A stretch of 6,008 bases of DNA. Origin: an uncultured Archangium sp. Lineage in GTDB: Bacteria > Myxococcota > Myxococcia > Myxococcales > Myxococcaceae. A program made the translations under genes and the position numbers. This document shows positions 1 through 6,008 of the stretch, one piece after another. The DNA lies in contig CALNBU010000356.1 of the NCBI GenBank assembly GCA_937875615.1, forward strand, positions 1 through 6,008, read 5' to 3'. The notes under the pieces were generated by a model. It was given only the letters and a program-made list of their open reading frames with translations, did no database searches and had not been told where the DNA came from. Numbering within the stretch: the first letter of the stretch is position 1; every line of letters begins with the position of its first letter.

Positions 1-880
1 GCCGCAGAGCCAGAGCGAGGAGGCCATCGCCGCTTCGCTGGTCACCTTCCTGCGGCTGCTGAGCGACGAAGGCTACGCACCCGAGCCGCTGAACCTGGTG
101 GACACCGGCGCGGTCCCCGACGACGCCTCGGCGGTGATCATCGCCGGCGCGCGCGCCCGCCTCTCCGACGGGGAGCTCGCGGTGTTGACGAAGTACCTCG
201 AGCAGGGCGGCCGGCTGCTCTACTTCGCGGAGGCCCAGGCCGAGTCGGGGCTGGAGCCGCTGCTCGCGCAGTACGGGGTCCAGGTCGAGCCGGGCATCGT
301 GGCCGACGCCCGGGTCAACCCTCGCCAGCCGTACATCGTCTACACGCCCTTCTTCAGCGAGCACGAGATCACCCGCGCGCTCAAGGCGCAGCAGTTCAAC
401 GTCATCTTCGCCACCACCCGCGCGCTCACCGTGCTGCGCGAGGGGACGCTCGACGGGCTGAGCACCGAGCCGCTGGTGACCACCACGCCCTACGCCTGGG
501 CCGACCTCAACCCCGGCGAAGATCCACAGCTCGACTCCGACGAGCGCGCGGGGCAGCTGGCGCTGGCGGTGGCGGTCTCCCGGCCCGTCCAGGGCGAGCA
601 TCGGCGCGCGGACGAGACCCGGCTGGTGGTGTTCGGCGACAGCGACCTGCTCGCCGGCACCCTCGGTCACCCCGCCAACCTCAACCTCGTGTTCAACACC
701 CTCGCCTGGACCACGCAGCAGATCCAGAAGATCACCATCCGCCCGCCGGACCGCGACATCAGCACCTTCAACCTCACGCCCTCTCAGGCGGAGTTGATCC
801 GGCTGCTCGCCATCGACGTCCTCCCCACCCTGCTGCTGGCCGTGGGGCTGTCGATCTGGCTGACGAGGCGCGCACGATGA
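1..880 (+). CDS. GldG-family ABC-type transport auxiliary protein (3' part, 5' end outside window)
   Basis: The open frame runs in from the left edge (first full codon at base 2), so the 292 residues visible are the C-terminal part only; the GTG at 98 is internal, not a start. Features typical of the GldG / ABC_transp_aux family are visible. First comes an alpha/beta stretch with VIIAGARARLSDGEL followed by YLEQGGRLLYF (residues about 45-75). Near the end come VVFGDSD (about 209-215) and NLVFNTLAW (about 228-236). A single C-terminal membrane helix (about 271-289) closes with a short positive tail (TRRAR). In this family the large domain is extracytoplasmic and held by terminal membrane helices, and partners are ABC ATPase and permease subunits, expected here just upstream. 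The stop overlaps the next gene's start (ATGA), indicating translational coupling. The transported substrate is unknown. The gliding-motility role of Flavobacterium GldG should not be carried over. Confidence 0.88.
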   Translation, partial: PQSQSEEAIAASLVTFLRLLSDEGYAPEPLNLVDTGAVPDDASAVIIAGARARLSDGELAVLTKYLEQGGRLLYFAEAQAESGLEPLLAQYGVQVEPGIVADARVNPRQPYIVYTPFFSEHEITRALKAQQFNVIFATTRALTVLREGTLDGLSTEPLVTTTPYAWADLNPGEDPQLDSDERAGQLALAVAVSRPVQGEHRRADETRLVVFGDSDLLAGTLGHPANLNLVFNTLAWTTQQIQKITIRPPDRDISTFNLTPSQAELIRLLAIDVLPTLLLAVGLSIWLTRRAR

Positions 881-2328
881 GCCAGGCGGCGAAGCAGCTG
901 CTGATGCTGCTCGGGCTGCTGGCGATCGCCGGCGGGGTCGGCGCGTACGCGTACTTCGGCGTCTTCCAGCCCGAGAAGGAGGCGGCGCGCCAGAAGGACC
1001 ACGACCTCCGCCTCTTCGCAGCCCAGAAGCTCGACGAGAAGCAGCGCGATGGCGGCGCGCCGCCCGCCCAGTTCACCCGGGTGGTGGTCACCGTCGACGG
1101 CGAGACCACCGAGCTGGAGCGGGAGCCCGACCAGCCGTGGCGCATCGTCAAGCCGGTGCGGGCCGCCGCCGACCTGATGGTGGTCGACGGGCTCATCAGC
1201 CAGCTCCAGACCGCGAAGTTCAAGGAGGCGCTGGTCGAGAACCCCGACGCCGCCACCTTCGCGAAGTACGGCCTCGACCGTCCGCGCTTCACCGTGGAGG
1301 CCTGGGCCGCGGTCAACGGCGAGGTGCGCAGCGTGAAGCTCCTCGGCGGCGCCGAGAACAGCTTCGACGGCTCGATCTTCGTCCGTCGCAACGACGAGCC
1401 GGCCATCTTCTCGGCGCCCGGAGGCGTGCGCTTCTCGTTGGCGAAGCGCACCTTCGACCTCCGCGACAAGACGCCCTTCGCTCTCGATGATCGCAACCTC
1501 GCCCGCCTGGCGCTCAAGTCACGACACCGCGAATGGGAGCTGGTGCGCGAGGGCGCGCGCTGGAAGCTGGGGAAGGACTTCACCGACGCCGCCAACACCC
1601 AGGCCATGTTCCACTCGGGCGGCGGCTCCCGCGTGAAGCAGTTCTTCGAAGACACCGCGGAGAACCGCAAGCGCCTGGGCTTCGACGCCCCGCTGTACGT
1701 GCTGCTCGCCACCTTCAAGGACGGGCGCACGGTGAAGCTGACCGCGGCGCAGCGCCCCGACGGCGAGGACTTCACCTGGTATGGCCTGCGCGAAGACGAC
1801 GCGGGCAACGTGCTGGCGGAGCTGGGTCAGGACATCGCCGCCTTCGACAAGCACCCCGATGATCTCCGCGACCAGGCGGTGCTGCAGTTCACCCGGGAGC
1901 ACGTGGTCAAGGCGGTGTTCCACAACGCCGACGGCAGCGAGGTGGTGGTCGAGAAGGACTCCGTCGACGCCTCGGCCGAGAGCTGGCGCATCACCGCGCC
2001 GCGGCCGGCGAAGGCCAGGGTGTTCAAGATCACCGGCGCCCTGTGGACCCTGGGCGCCTTCAAGCCGCTCAAGCAGCACGAGAAGAACCCGAAGGACTGG
2101 TCGAAGTACGGCATCGACGACAAGGCCCGCTTCGTCGCGCTCTACGGAGAAGACGGCCGGGAGCTGGCGCGGCTCACCATCGGGAAGCTCGTCGAGGGGA
2201 CCCCCAGCGCGTACTACGTGCGCGGCTCGCGCGACCAGGTGCTGGAGAGCGACGGGAGCCGCTTCTCGGATCTGCCCTTCGAGCTGGAGACGGTCCTCGA
2301 CGAGCCTGGCGACGCCGGCGCGCCCTGA
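877..2328 (+). CDS. DUF4340 domain-containing membrane-anchored protein
   Basis: This is a complete 483-residue protein. The ATG at 877 overlaps the stop of the GldG-like gene by 4 bp and has a GAGG ribosome-binding motif 8 bases upstream (865-868). Residues about 7-29 form one hydrophobic helix with no clear cleavage site, so it is probably an N-terminal anchor with the remainder outside the cytoplasm. The rest consists of three degenerate units of about 135 residues starting near 66, 201 and 336. Each has a beta-rich opening, a Trp (W88, W229, W370), a KYGLD-like motif (130-134, 265-270 as KRLGFD, 410-414 as KYGID), and in the first two a closing DLRD. This is the DUF4340 pattern. Genes of this family commonly follow GldG-like genes, so the protein is probably a periplasmic partner of that ABC system. 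No catalytic residues were recognised and its biochemical role is unknown. It ends 4 bp from the convergent udk gene. Confidence 0.9.
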   Translation: MSQAAKQLLMLLGLLAIAGGVGAYAYFGVFQPEKEAARQKDHDLRLFAAQKLDEKQRDGGAPPAQFTRVVVTVDGETTELEREPDQPWRIVKPVRAAADLMVVDGLISQLQTAKFKEALVENPDAATFAKYGLDRPRFTVEAWAAVNGEVRSVKLLGGAENSFDGSIFVRRNDEPAIFSAPGGVRFSLAKRTFDLRDKTPFALDDRNLARLALKSRHREWELVREGARWKLGKDFTDAANTQAMFHSGGGSRVKQFFEDTAENRKRLGFDAPLYVLLATFKDGRTVKLTAAQRPDGEDFTWYGLREDDAGNVLAELGQDIAAFDKHPDDLRDQAVLQFTREHVVKAVFHNADGSEVVVEKDSVDASAESWRITAPRPAKARVFKITGALWTLGAFKPLKQHEKNPKDWSKYGIDDKARFVALYGEDGRELARLTIGKLVEGTPSAYYVRGSRDQVLESDGSRFSDLPFELETVLDEPGDAGAP

Positions 2329-2332
2329 GCGC

Positions 2333-2953
2333 TCAGCGGGTCTTCACCAGGCGCTCGTTGATGGCGCCCACCAGCATCTCGATGGCGATCTCGTTGTTGC
2401 CGCCGTGCGGAACGATGATGTCGGCGTAGCGCTTGCTCGGCTCCACGAAGGCCATGTGCATGGGCCGCACGTGCGCGAAGTACTGGTGGATGACGTGGTC
2501 GAAGTCGCGGCCGCGCTCTTTGATGTCGCGGGTGAGCCGGCGGATGATGCGCACGTCGTCTTCGGTCTCCACGAAGATGCGCACGTTCATCTGCTCGCGC
2601 AGCGCGTTCATGTGCAGCACCAGGATCCCCTCGATGAGGATCAGCTCCGCCGGCTTGACGGTGACGGTGTGCGCCTTGCGGGTGGAGGTGACGAAGTCGT
2701 ACACCGGCTTCTCGATGGCCTCGCCGCTCCTCAGGCGCCGCACGTGCGAGGCCAGGAGCTCCTGATCGAAGGCGTCGGGGTGGTCGAAGTTCACCTCCCG
2801 CCGCTGCTCGAGAGTCAGGTGGTCGAGCTGCTTGTAGTACGAGTCTTGATCGATGAAGGCCACGCGCGAGCTGAAGGCCTCGTGCAGCTTGCGCGCGACC
2901 GTCGTCTTGCCCGAAGCCGTACCGCCCGCGATGCCTAAGACGAGTGATGCCAC
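2333..2953 (-). CDS. udk: Uridine kinase (uridine/cytidine monophosphokinase)
   Basis: This cytosolic enzyme phosphorylates uridine and cytidine to UMP and CMP with ATP or GTP in pyrimidine salvage. The 206-residue product has the whole family signature. Walker A is GGTASGKT (10-17). DQDSYYK (35-41) and NFDHPDAFD (55-63) form the nucleoside site. PVYDF lies at 83-87, the Walker B-like LIEGILVL at 106-113, a lid-like TRDIKERGRD at 141-150, and EPSKRYADIIVP at 171-182. The length matches typical bacterial Udk. The GTG at 2953 is chosen because it starts just before the first beta strand (MASLVLGIAGG); the frame is open for 75 more codons upstream, but only inside the preceding gene. No convincing Shine-Dalgarno sequence is present in the 14-bp gap after the phosphodiesterase-like gene, so translation is probably coupled. 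Codon 6 is the rare TTA. Confidence 0.95.
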   Translation of the reverse strand: MASLVLGIAGGTASGKTTVARKLHEAFSSRVAFIDQDSYYKQLDHLTLEQRREVNFDHPDAFDQELLASHVRRLRSGEAIEKPVYDFVTSTRKAHTVTVKPAELILIEGILVLHMNALREQMNVRIFVETEDDVRIIRRLTRDIKERGRDFDHVIHQYFAHVRPMHMAFVEPSKRYADIIVPHGGNNEIAIEMLVGAINERLVKTR

Positions 2954-2967
2954 GGACGGAGGCGCTA

Positions 2968-3723
2968 TCAGAACTCGAATTCTTCGCCCAGCTCCGACAC
3001 ATGCACCGGAAGCCGCCGGACCTCTTTTTTGATCTGCTGCACGAAGGCCGGCTTGAGGTGGTACAGCACCACCTCCGCGCCCCGCCGATCGAACTTGGCG
3101 AGCTCCTTCTCGAGCGTCTGCGGCGTGAAGTGGCCGGAGATGTCGGCCAGCGACTGCAGCGCGTTGGGGAAGCTGCACTCCACCAACACCAGCTTCACGC
3201 CCGACGTCTTGTTCAGCACCTTCCAGAACTGTTCGGTGGGGCCGGTGTCACCGGAGATGGCGAAGGACGAGCTGCCGTCGGAGATGACGAAGCCGCAGGA
3301 CTCCACCGGGTGCGAGACCAACACCGAGCGGACGTCATAGCGGCCCACCTTCACCTTCGAGCCGGCCTTGAAGGCGCGCAGCTTGAAGACCGGGTTCTTC
3401 GCGTTCGGGATCTTCGTGAAGTCGGGCCAGATGACGTTGTCGAAGATGTTCTTCCGCAACGTCGCGATGCACTCGCTGTTGCTGTGGATCACCACCGGCT
3501 TGTCGCGGCGGCCCACCACCACGTCCGACATCATGGGGAGATCCTTGATGTGATCGAAGTGGGAGTGCGTCAGCAGGATGTCGTCGACCCTGGAGAGCTC
3601 CGGGAGCTCGAGCGTCGAGGTGAGCGCGCCCGCGTCGAGCGCGAGGCGGCCGTCCACCAGGAAGCAGGTGCTCTTGCAGCCGGGGAGTTCGCCCCCGTGA
3701 GGGCCTAAGACCTTGAGTTTCAC
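2968..3723 (-). CDS. Metallo-beta-lactamase-fold hydrolase, probable class II 3',5'-cyclic-nucleotide phosphodiesterase
   Basis: This 251-residue protein has a full metallo-hydrolase metal set: HSHFDH (53-58), H138 in SHPVESCGF, D159 in SGDTGPT, and H222 in YHLKP. The HxHxDH block followed by I-x-x-LP, together with ECSFPN (182-187) and GHFTP (197-201), resembles class II cyclic-nucleotide phosphodiesterases (PDEase_II; yeast Pde1 and Vibrio CpdP type) more than lactamases or glyoxalases. That family hydrolyses cAMP or cGMP to the 5'-monophosphate. Neighbouring cyclase and cyclic-nucleotide-binding genes support the assignment. The protein is shorter than yeast Pde1, and IKDLPMMSD departs from the classical signature, so substrate is not certain. 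There is no signal peptide, so it is probably cytoplasmic. The start is GTG at 3723, only 4 bp after the TGA of the interrupted regulator; the next Met lies beyond the metal motif. Codon 6 is TTA. It ends with tandem TGA-TAG stops. Confidence 0.9.
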   Translation of the reverse strand: MKLKVLGPHGGELPGCKSTCFLVDGRLALDAGALTSTLELPELSRVDDILLTHSHFDHIKDLPMMSDVVVGRRDKPVVIHSNSECIATLRKNIFDNVIWPDFTKIPNAKNPVFKLRAFKAGSKVKVGRYDVRSVLVSHPVESCGFVISDGSSSFAISGDTGPTEQFWKVLNKTSGVKLVLVECSFPNALQSLADISGHFTPQTLEKELAKFDRRGAEVVLYHLKPAFVQQIKKEVRRLPVHVSELGEEFEF

Positions 3724-3727
3724 GGCG

Positions 3728-3949
3728 TCAGAGTTCCCCGAACTTCCACTTCATCTCGAGGTAGCGGAGGAAGTCGAACAGCCGCGCAGTGTCGCGAACG
3801 GTCACCCGGTCGCCCTGCACCTCGATGAGGCCGCTGCGCTCCAGCCGGTGCAACATGAAGCGGATCGCCGGCTCGCCCACCGCGAGCTCCCGCGGCAGCT
3901 CGCGCGGCGAAAAATCAATCTCGATGCCCTCTTCGCCCTGGCGCCCACG
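3728..3949 (-). pseudogene. Stranded winged-helix DNA-binding domain of the Crp/Fnr regulator, in frame after the TAG
   Basis: I translated the minus strand codon by codon past the TAG at 3950-3952. The same frame stays open for 73 codons and ends at TGA 3728-3730. The peptide is a clear Crp-type winged helix: IDFSPRELPRELAVGEP (residues 10-26 of the tail), the recognition-helix region AIRFMLHRLERSG (28-40), the wing LIEVQGDRVTV (41-51), and a conserved-looking end RYLEMKWKFGEL. The HTH pattern (SPRELxxELxVGExAIRxxLxRLExSGLI) is undamaged, which argues that the nonsense change is recent or not real. No good internal start precedes it: the first GTG (3880) and ATG (3856) already lie within the helix-turn-helix. 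It would therefore be made only by readthrough or suppression. Its TGA is 4 bp from the GTG of the phosphodiesterase-like gene, so full translation would normally couple the two. Confidence 0.85.
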
Positions 3950-4378
3950 CTACTGACACAGCTCGAGCATGTGGTGCACCACCCGGCTGTGCGGGTCGGC
4001 CAGCAGCAGCGTCTCGATCTGCGCGTCGGCGTCGGAGAGGCGGTCGGCCAGCTTCTTGATCATGCGCACCGCGATCTCCGCGTTGCCGCGGATCATCGAC
4101 TCGAAGGTGCGGGGGTCGATCACCAGCAGGCGCGCCTCTTCTTCGATGGTGGCCGAGGCGTTGCGCGGCTTGTTGGCGATGATGGCCATCTCGCCGAAGA
4201 ACTCGCCGGGGCCGAGCACCGCCAGCACCTTCTCGACGTCGCGCACCTTCTTGCTGATCGCCACCTTCCCCGCCTGGATGACGTACATCTCCTTGCCGGG
4301 GTCGCCTTCACGGAAGAGCACGGTCCCCCGCGGGATGTCCTTGCCGAATCGCTGGAACAGGGCCTCTTCAGCGCTCAT
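3950..4378 (-). CDS. Crp/Fnr-type cyclic-nucleotide-binding protein, truncated by an in-frame TAG
   Basis: This 142-residue product is the translatable N-terminal two-thirds of a Crp/Fnr-family regulator. The beta-barrel runs from about residue 10 to 90, with FREGDPGKEMYVIQAGKV (22-39) and the phosphate-binding cassette FGEMAIIANKPRNASAT (61-77). In that cassette E63 and R72 sit where Crp and PKA domains contact the ribose hydroxyl and cyclic phosphate, so nucleotide binding looks intact. Residues about 98-126 form the long dimerisation C-helix, followed by the hinge region up to MLELCQ. TAG at 3950-3952 then stops translation exactly where the winged helix should start. The same frame continues with that domain (separate entry), so the ancestral gene is 3728-4378, about 216 codons, normal for Crp. 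As it stands the product could bind nucleotide and dimerise but not bind DNA. The start is ATG at 4378, 70 bp downstream of the cyclase stop, with no strong Shine-Dalgarno sequence. Confidence 0.88.
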   Translation of the reverse strand: MSAEEALFQRFGKDIPRGTVLFREGDPGKEMYVIQAGKVAISKKVRDVEKVLAVLGPGEFFGEMAIIANKPRNASATIEEEARLLVIDPRTFESMIRGNAEIAVRMIKKLADRLSDADAQIETLLLADPHSRVVHHMLELCQ

Positions 4379-4448
4379 GGAAGGCAGGCACTCTCACCCG
4401 CAAACCGGGGGGCGTCAATTTGAAGATTCACCGTCGCGGCAGACTGCA
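4379..4448 (-). promoter_or_regulatory. Gap between cyclase and regulator genes; possible weak promoter
   Basis: This 70-bp gap is the only real spacer in the minus-strand block and contains a locally AT-richer patch (about 4415-4430). Reading the minus strand, TTGACG (4418-4413) matches the sigma-70 -35 element at 5 of 6. A 17-base spacer leads to GAGAGT (4395-4390), a poor -10 (3 of 6). A start there would give an almost leaderless mRNA, which weakens the case. A small hairpin, CCCG with loop and CGGG (4397-4409), overlaps the spacer; it has no T-run and is not a convincing terminator. Readthrough from the cyclase gene is at least as likely. Confidence 0.2.
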
Positions 4449-6008
4449 TCACTTGGTCCGCAGCGTCACCACGCCGTCCCAGTCTGGTCCAGGTGGCGTT
4501 TCAGTGAAGCTGTCCAGCTCGCTCAGGTACGCGCGCGCCGGCGGATCTCCCGGCCACACCTGCAACACCTCGTGGAACAGCGACCGCGCCGCGCCGAAGT
4601 CCCGCGCCGCCAGCGCCTCCAGCCCGGCCTCGAAGGCGGCGATGGCGCGCGCGTCGTCCTCCGACGGCGCCCCCAGCCCGCGGAGCTCGTAGATGCGCGC
4701 CGGCACCTTCTTGCCCTTCACCCGCACCGCGCCCAGGCGGCGCGCCACGATGCCTCCCTTCGCCGCCTCCCAGGTCCGCTCGCTGATGATGATGCGCGTG
4801 TCGTATTCCTTGTTGGTGCCCTCCAGGCGACTGCCGAGGTTCACCGAGTCACCCAGCACCGTGTAGTCGACGCGCACGTCGGAGCCCATGTTGCCCACCA
4901 CCATCTCTCCGGTGCTGATGCCGATGCCGATCTCCAACTCCGGGTAGCCCGCCTTTCGCCAGCCGGCCTTGAGCGTCTCCAGGCGTTGCAGCATGTGCAC
5001 CGCCGCGCGGCAGGCCCGCAGCGCGTGATCCGGCTGCTCGAGCGGCGCGTTCCAGAACGCCATCACCGCGTCACCGATGTACTTGTCGAGGGTGCCGCGC
5101 TCCTCGAAGACGATCTGCGTCATCGGAGAGAGGTATTGATTGATGAAGCCCGCCAGCTTCTCCGGCGACATGTGCTCGGCCATCGACGTGAAGCCGCGGA
5201 TGTCGGAGAAGAGCACCGTCATCACCCGCTTCTCGCCCCGGTTGAGCTTGTCGGGATCCTGCAGCGCCAGATCCATCACGTCTTCGCCGAGGTAGCGCGA
5301 GAAGGTGCTGCGCATCTTCAGCTTCTCCCGGTCGAGCGAGAGGTAGCCGAGGACGACGCAGCCGAAGGCGGTGACGGTCAGGTGCAGCAGCGGCACCACG
5401 AAGCCGAGCTTGAGGCCGCGGACGAAGAGCCCGTACTCCACCGCCGCCGCGCCCACGATGACTGCCAGGAGCACCACCAGCTTCACCGAGAACGAGCGGA
5501 GGCGCGGCGTGAAGACGGCCACCGCGAGCCCCAGCACCAGCATCAGGGCCAGCTCGACGTTCACCAACCACCCCGGGCGCGACAGGAAGTCGTCGGCCAG
5601 CACGTTGGAGACGAAGGCGGCGTGCGTGTACACGCCCGCGGCGAACTCGGAGAACGGCGTGACGCGTTGATCTCCGGAGCTCCCCACGATGGTGACGCCG
5701 GCCACCACCGCCTTCCCCGCCACCGCCGAGCGCGCGAACGTGCCGTCGTGCGCGTCGACGATGCTCAGCCGTTGGAAGACGCGCGCCGGCCCCGGGTAGT
5801 TGATGAGCGAGAAGTGGCTGTCTTCTTCGACGGGAACGGTGACCGGCTTCGCGCCGCGCAGCTCGACGGCGATGTCGGGGGCGCTGATGATGGTCGGAGT
5901 GCCGAGGGCGGCGGCCTCGAACGGCGTCATCCCCTGCGTCTCGAATCCGATCGAGGTCTGCACCACGGCATCCGCCGCCGCGATGCGCGCCAGCGTCTCG
6001 GCATAGGG
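4449..6008 (-). CDS. CHASE2-domain class III adenylate cyclase (N-terminus outside window)
   Basis: The frame is open to the right edge, so 519 C-terminal residues are visible (numbered from the edge); the GTG at 5966 is internal. Residues 1 to about 145 are the distal part of an extracytoplasmic CHASE2 sensor, with INYPGP (69-74), AGKAVVAGVTIVG (97-109) and TPFSEFAAGVYTHA (117-130). Three membrane helices follow (about 148-166, 175-193, 202-222), then a linker helix and the cyclase domain (about 259-440). Metal aspartates are D269 (FSDIRGFT) and D313 (YIGDAVMAF). K309 and T384 (DYTVLGDSVN) predict ATP rather than GTP as substrate. N390 and R394 are the transition-state residues. All catalytic positions are therefore present for a homodimeric enzyme making cAMP. 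The C-terminal tail (about 450-505) contains one TPR-like helical hairpin. The gene heads the visible minus-strand block with the cyclic-nucleotide receptor and phosphodiesterase-like genes. The ligand of CHASE2 is unknown. Confidence 0.95.
   Translation of the reverse strand, partial: PYAETLARIAAADAVVQTSIGFETQGMTPFEAAALGTPTIISAPDIAVELRGAKPVTVPVEEDSHFSLINYPGPARVFQRLSIVDAHDGTFARSAVAGKAVVAGVTIVGSSGDQRVTPFSEFAAGVYTHAAFVSNVLADDFLSRPGWLVNVELALMLVLGLAVAVFTPRLRSFSVKLVVLLAVIVGAAAVEYGLFVRGLKLGFVVPLLHLTVTAFGCVVLGYLSLDREKLKMRSTFSRYLGEDVMDLALQDPDKLNRGEKRVMTVLFSDIRGFTSMAEHMSPEKLAGFINQYLSPMTQIVFEERGTLDKYIGDAVMAFWNAPLEQPDHALRACRAAVHMLQRLETLKAGWRKAGYPELEIGIGISTGEMVVGNMGSDVRVDYTVLGDSVNLGSRLEGTNKEYDTRIIISERTWEAAKGGIVARRLGAVRVKGKKVPARIYELRGLGAPSEDDARAIAAFEAGLEALAARDFGAARSLFHEVLQVWPGDPPARAYLSELDSFTETPPGPDWDGVVTLRTK

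Noticed and set aside
774..1808. Long open frame on the minus strand opposite the GldG-like and DUF4340 genes
   Set aside because: Low-complexity Ser/Arg-rich translation with no recognisable domain; it is the usual antisense shadow of GC-rich coding sequence.
1781..2938. 385-codon plus-strand open frame across the end of DUF4340 and opposite udk
   Set aside because: It spans two well-supported genes in another frame and strand, and its translation is Arg/Ser/Thr-rich and then His/Val-rich without motifs.
3021..3032. A6 run (T6 on the plus strand at 3025-3030) near the end of the phosphodiesterase-like gene as a programmed frameshift site
   Set aside because: The run falls as AAA AAA in frame, not as the A-AAA-AAG slippery phase, the 0 frame encodes a sensible conserved-looking C-terminus, and no stimulatory structure is evident.
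2954..3178. N-terminal extension of uridine kinase by 75 codons
   Set aside because: It lies inside the phosphodiesterase-like gene in another frame, is compositionally biased, and Udk normally starts a few residues before the first strand, as with GTG 2953.
3713..4423. 236-codon plus-strand open frame opposite the Crp-like gene
   Set aside because: His/Leu/Arg-rich antisense shadow; the minus strand encodes clear nucleotide-binding and winged-helix domains here.
4379..4448. Crp-type operator (TGTGA-N6-TCACA) upstream of the regulator
   Set aside because: GTGA-like half-sites occur, but no properly spaced inverted partner was found.

Overview
The window comes from a very GC-rich bacterial genome with short intergenic gaps, ATGA overlaps and GTG starts. 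The gene families seen (a GldG-like protein followed by a DUF4340 protein, a CHASE2 adenylate cyclase, a compact class II phosphodiesterase-like enzyme) fit a myxobacterium or relative (Myxococcota). That assignment is inference from gene content and style, not a database match.

Layout: two convergent gene blocks meet at about 2330. On the plus strand (1-2328) lie the 3' part of a GldG-family ABC-transporter auxiliary protein and, overlapping it by 4 bp, a complete membrane-anchored DUF4340 protein made of three degenerate repeats. On the minus strand (6008 down to 2333) the order of transcription is: a CHASE2 transmembrane class III adenylate/guanylate cyclase (N-terminus outside the window), a Crp/Fnr-type cyclic-nucleotide-binding regulator, a metallo-beta-lactamase-fold protein resembling class II 3',5'-cyclic-nucleotide phosphodiesterases, and uridine kinase (udk). 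Gaps in this block are 70, 4 and 14 bp; 4 bp separates udk from the convergent DUF4340 gene. No RNA genes, mobile elements, CRISPR arrays or stretches over 300 bp without a gene were seen.

Working together: the minus-strand genes look like a self-contained cyclic-nucleotide circuit. The cyclase would make cAMP in response to an extracytoplasmic signal, the Crp-like protein would bind it, and the phosphodiesterase-like enzyme would degrade it. The striking point is that the regulator is broken: an in-frame TAG at 3950-3952 separates an intact nucleotide-binding domain from a well-conserved winged-helix DNA-binding domain that continues in the same frame for 73 codons to TGA at 3728. Either this is a recent nonsense mutation or sequencing error, or the strain makes a receptor lacking its DNA-binding half. 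The udk gene at the end of the block has no obvious link to cAMP signalling.
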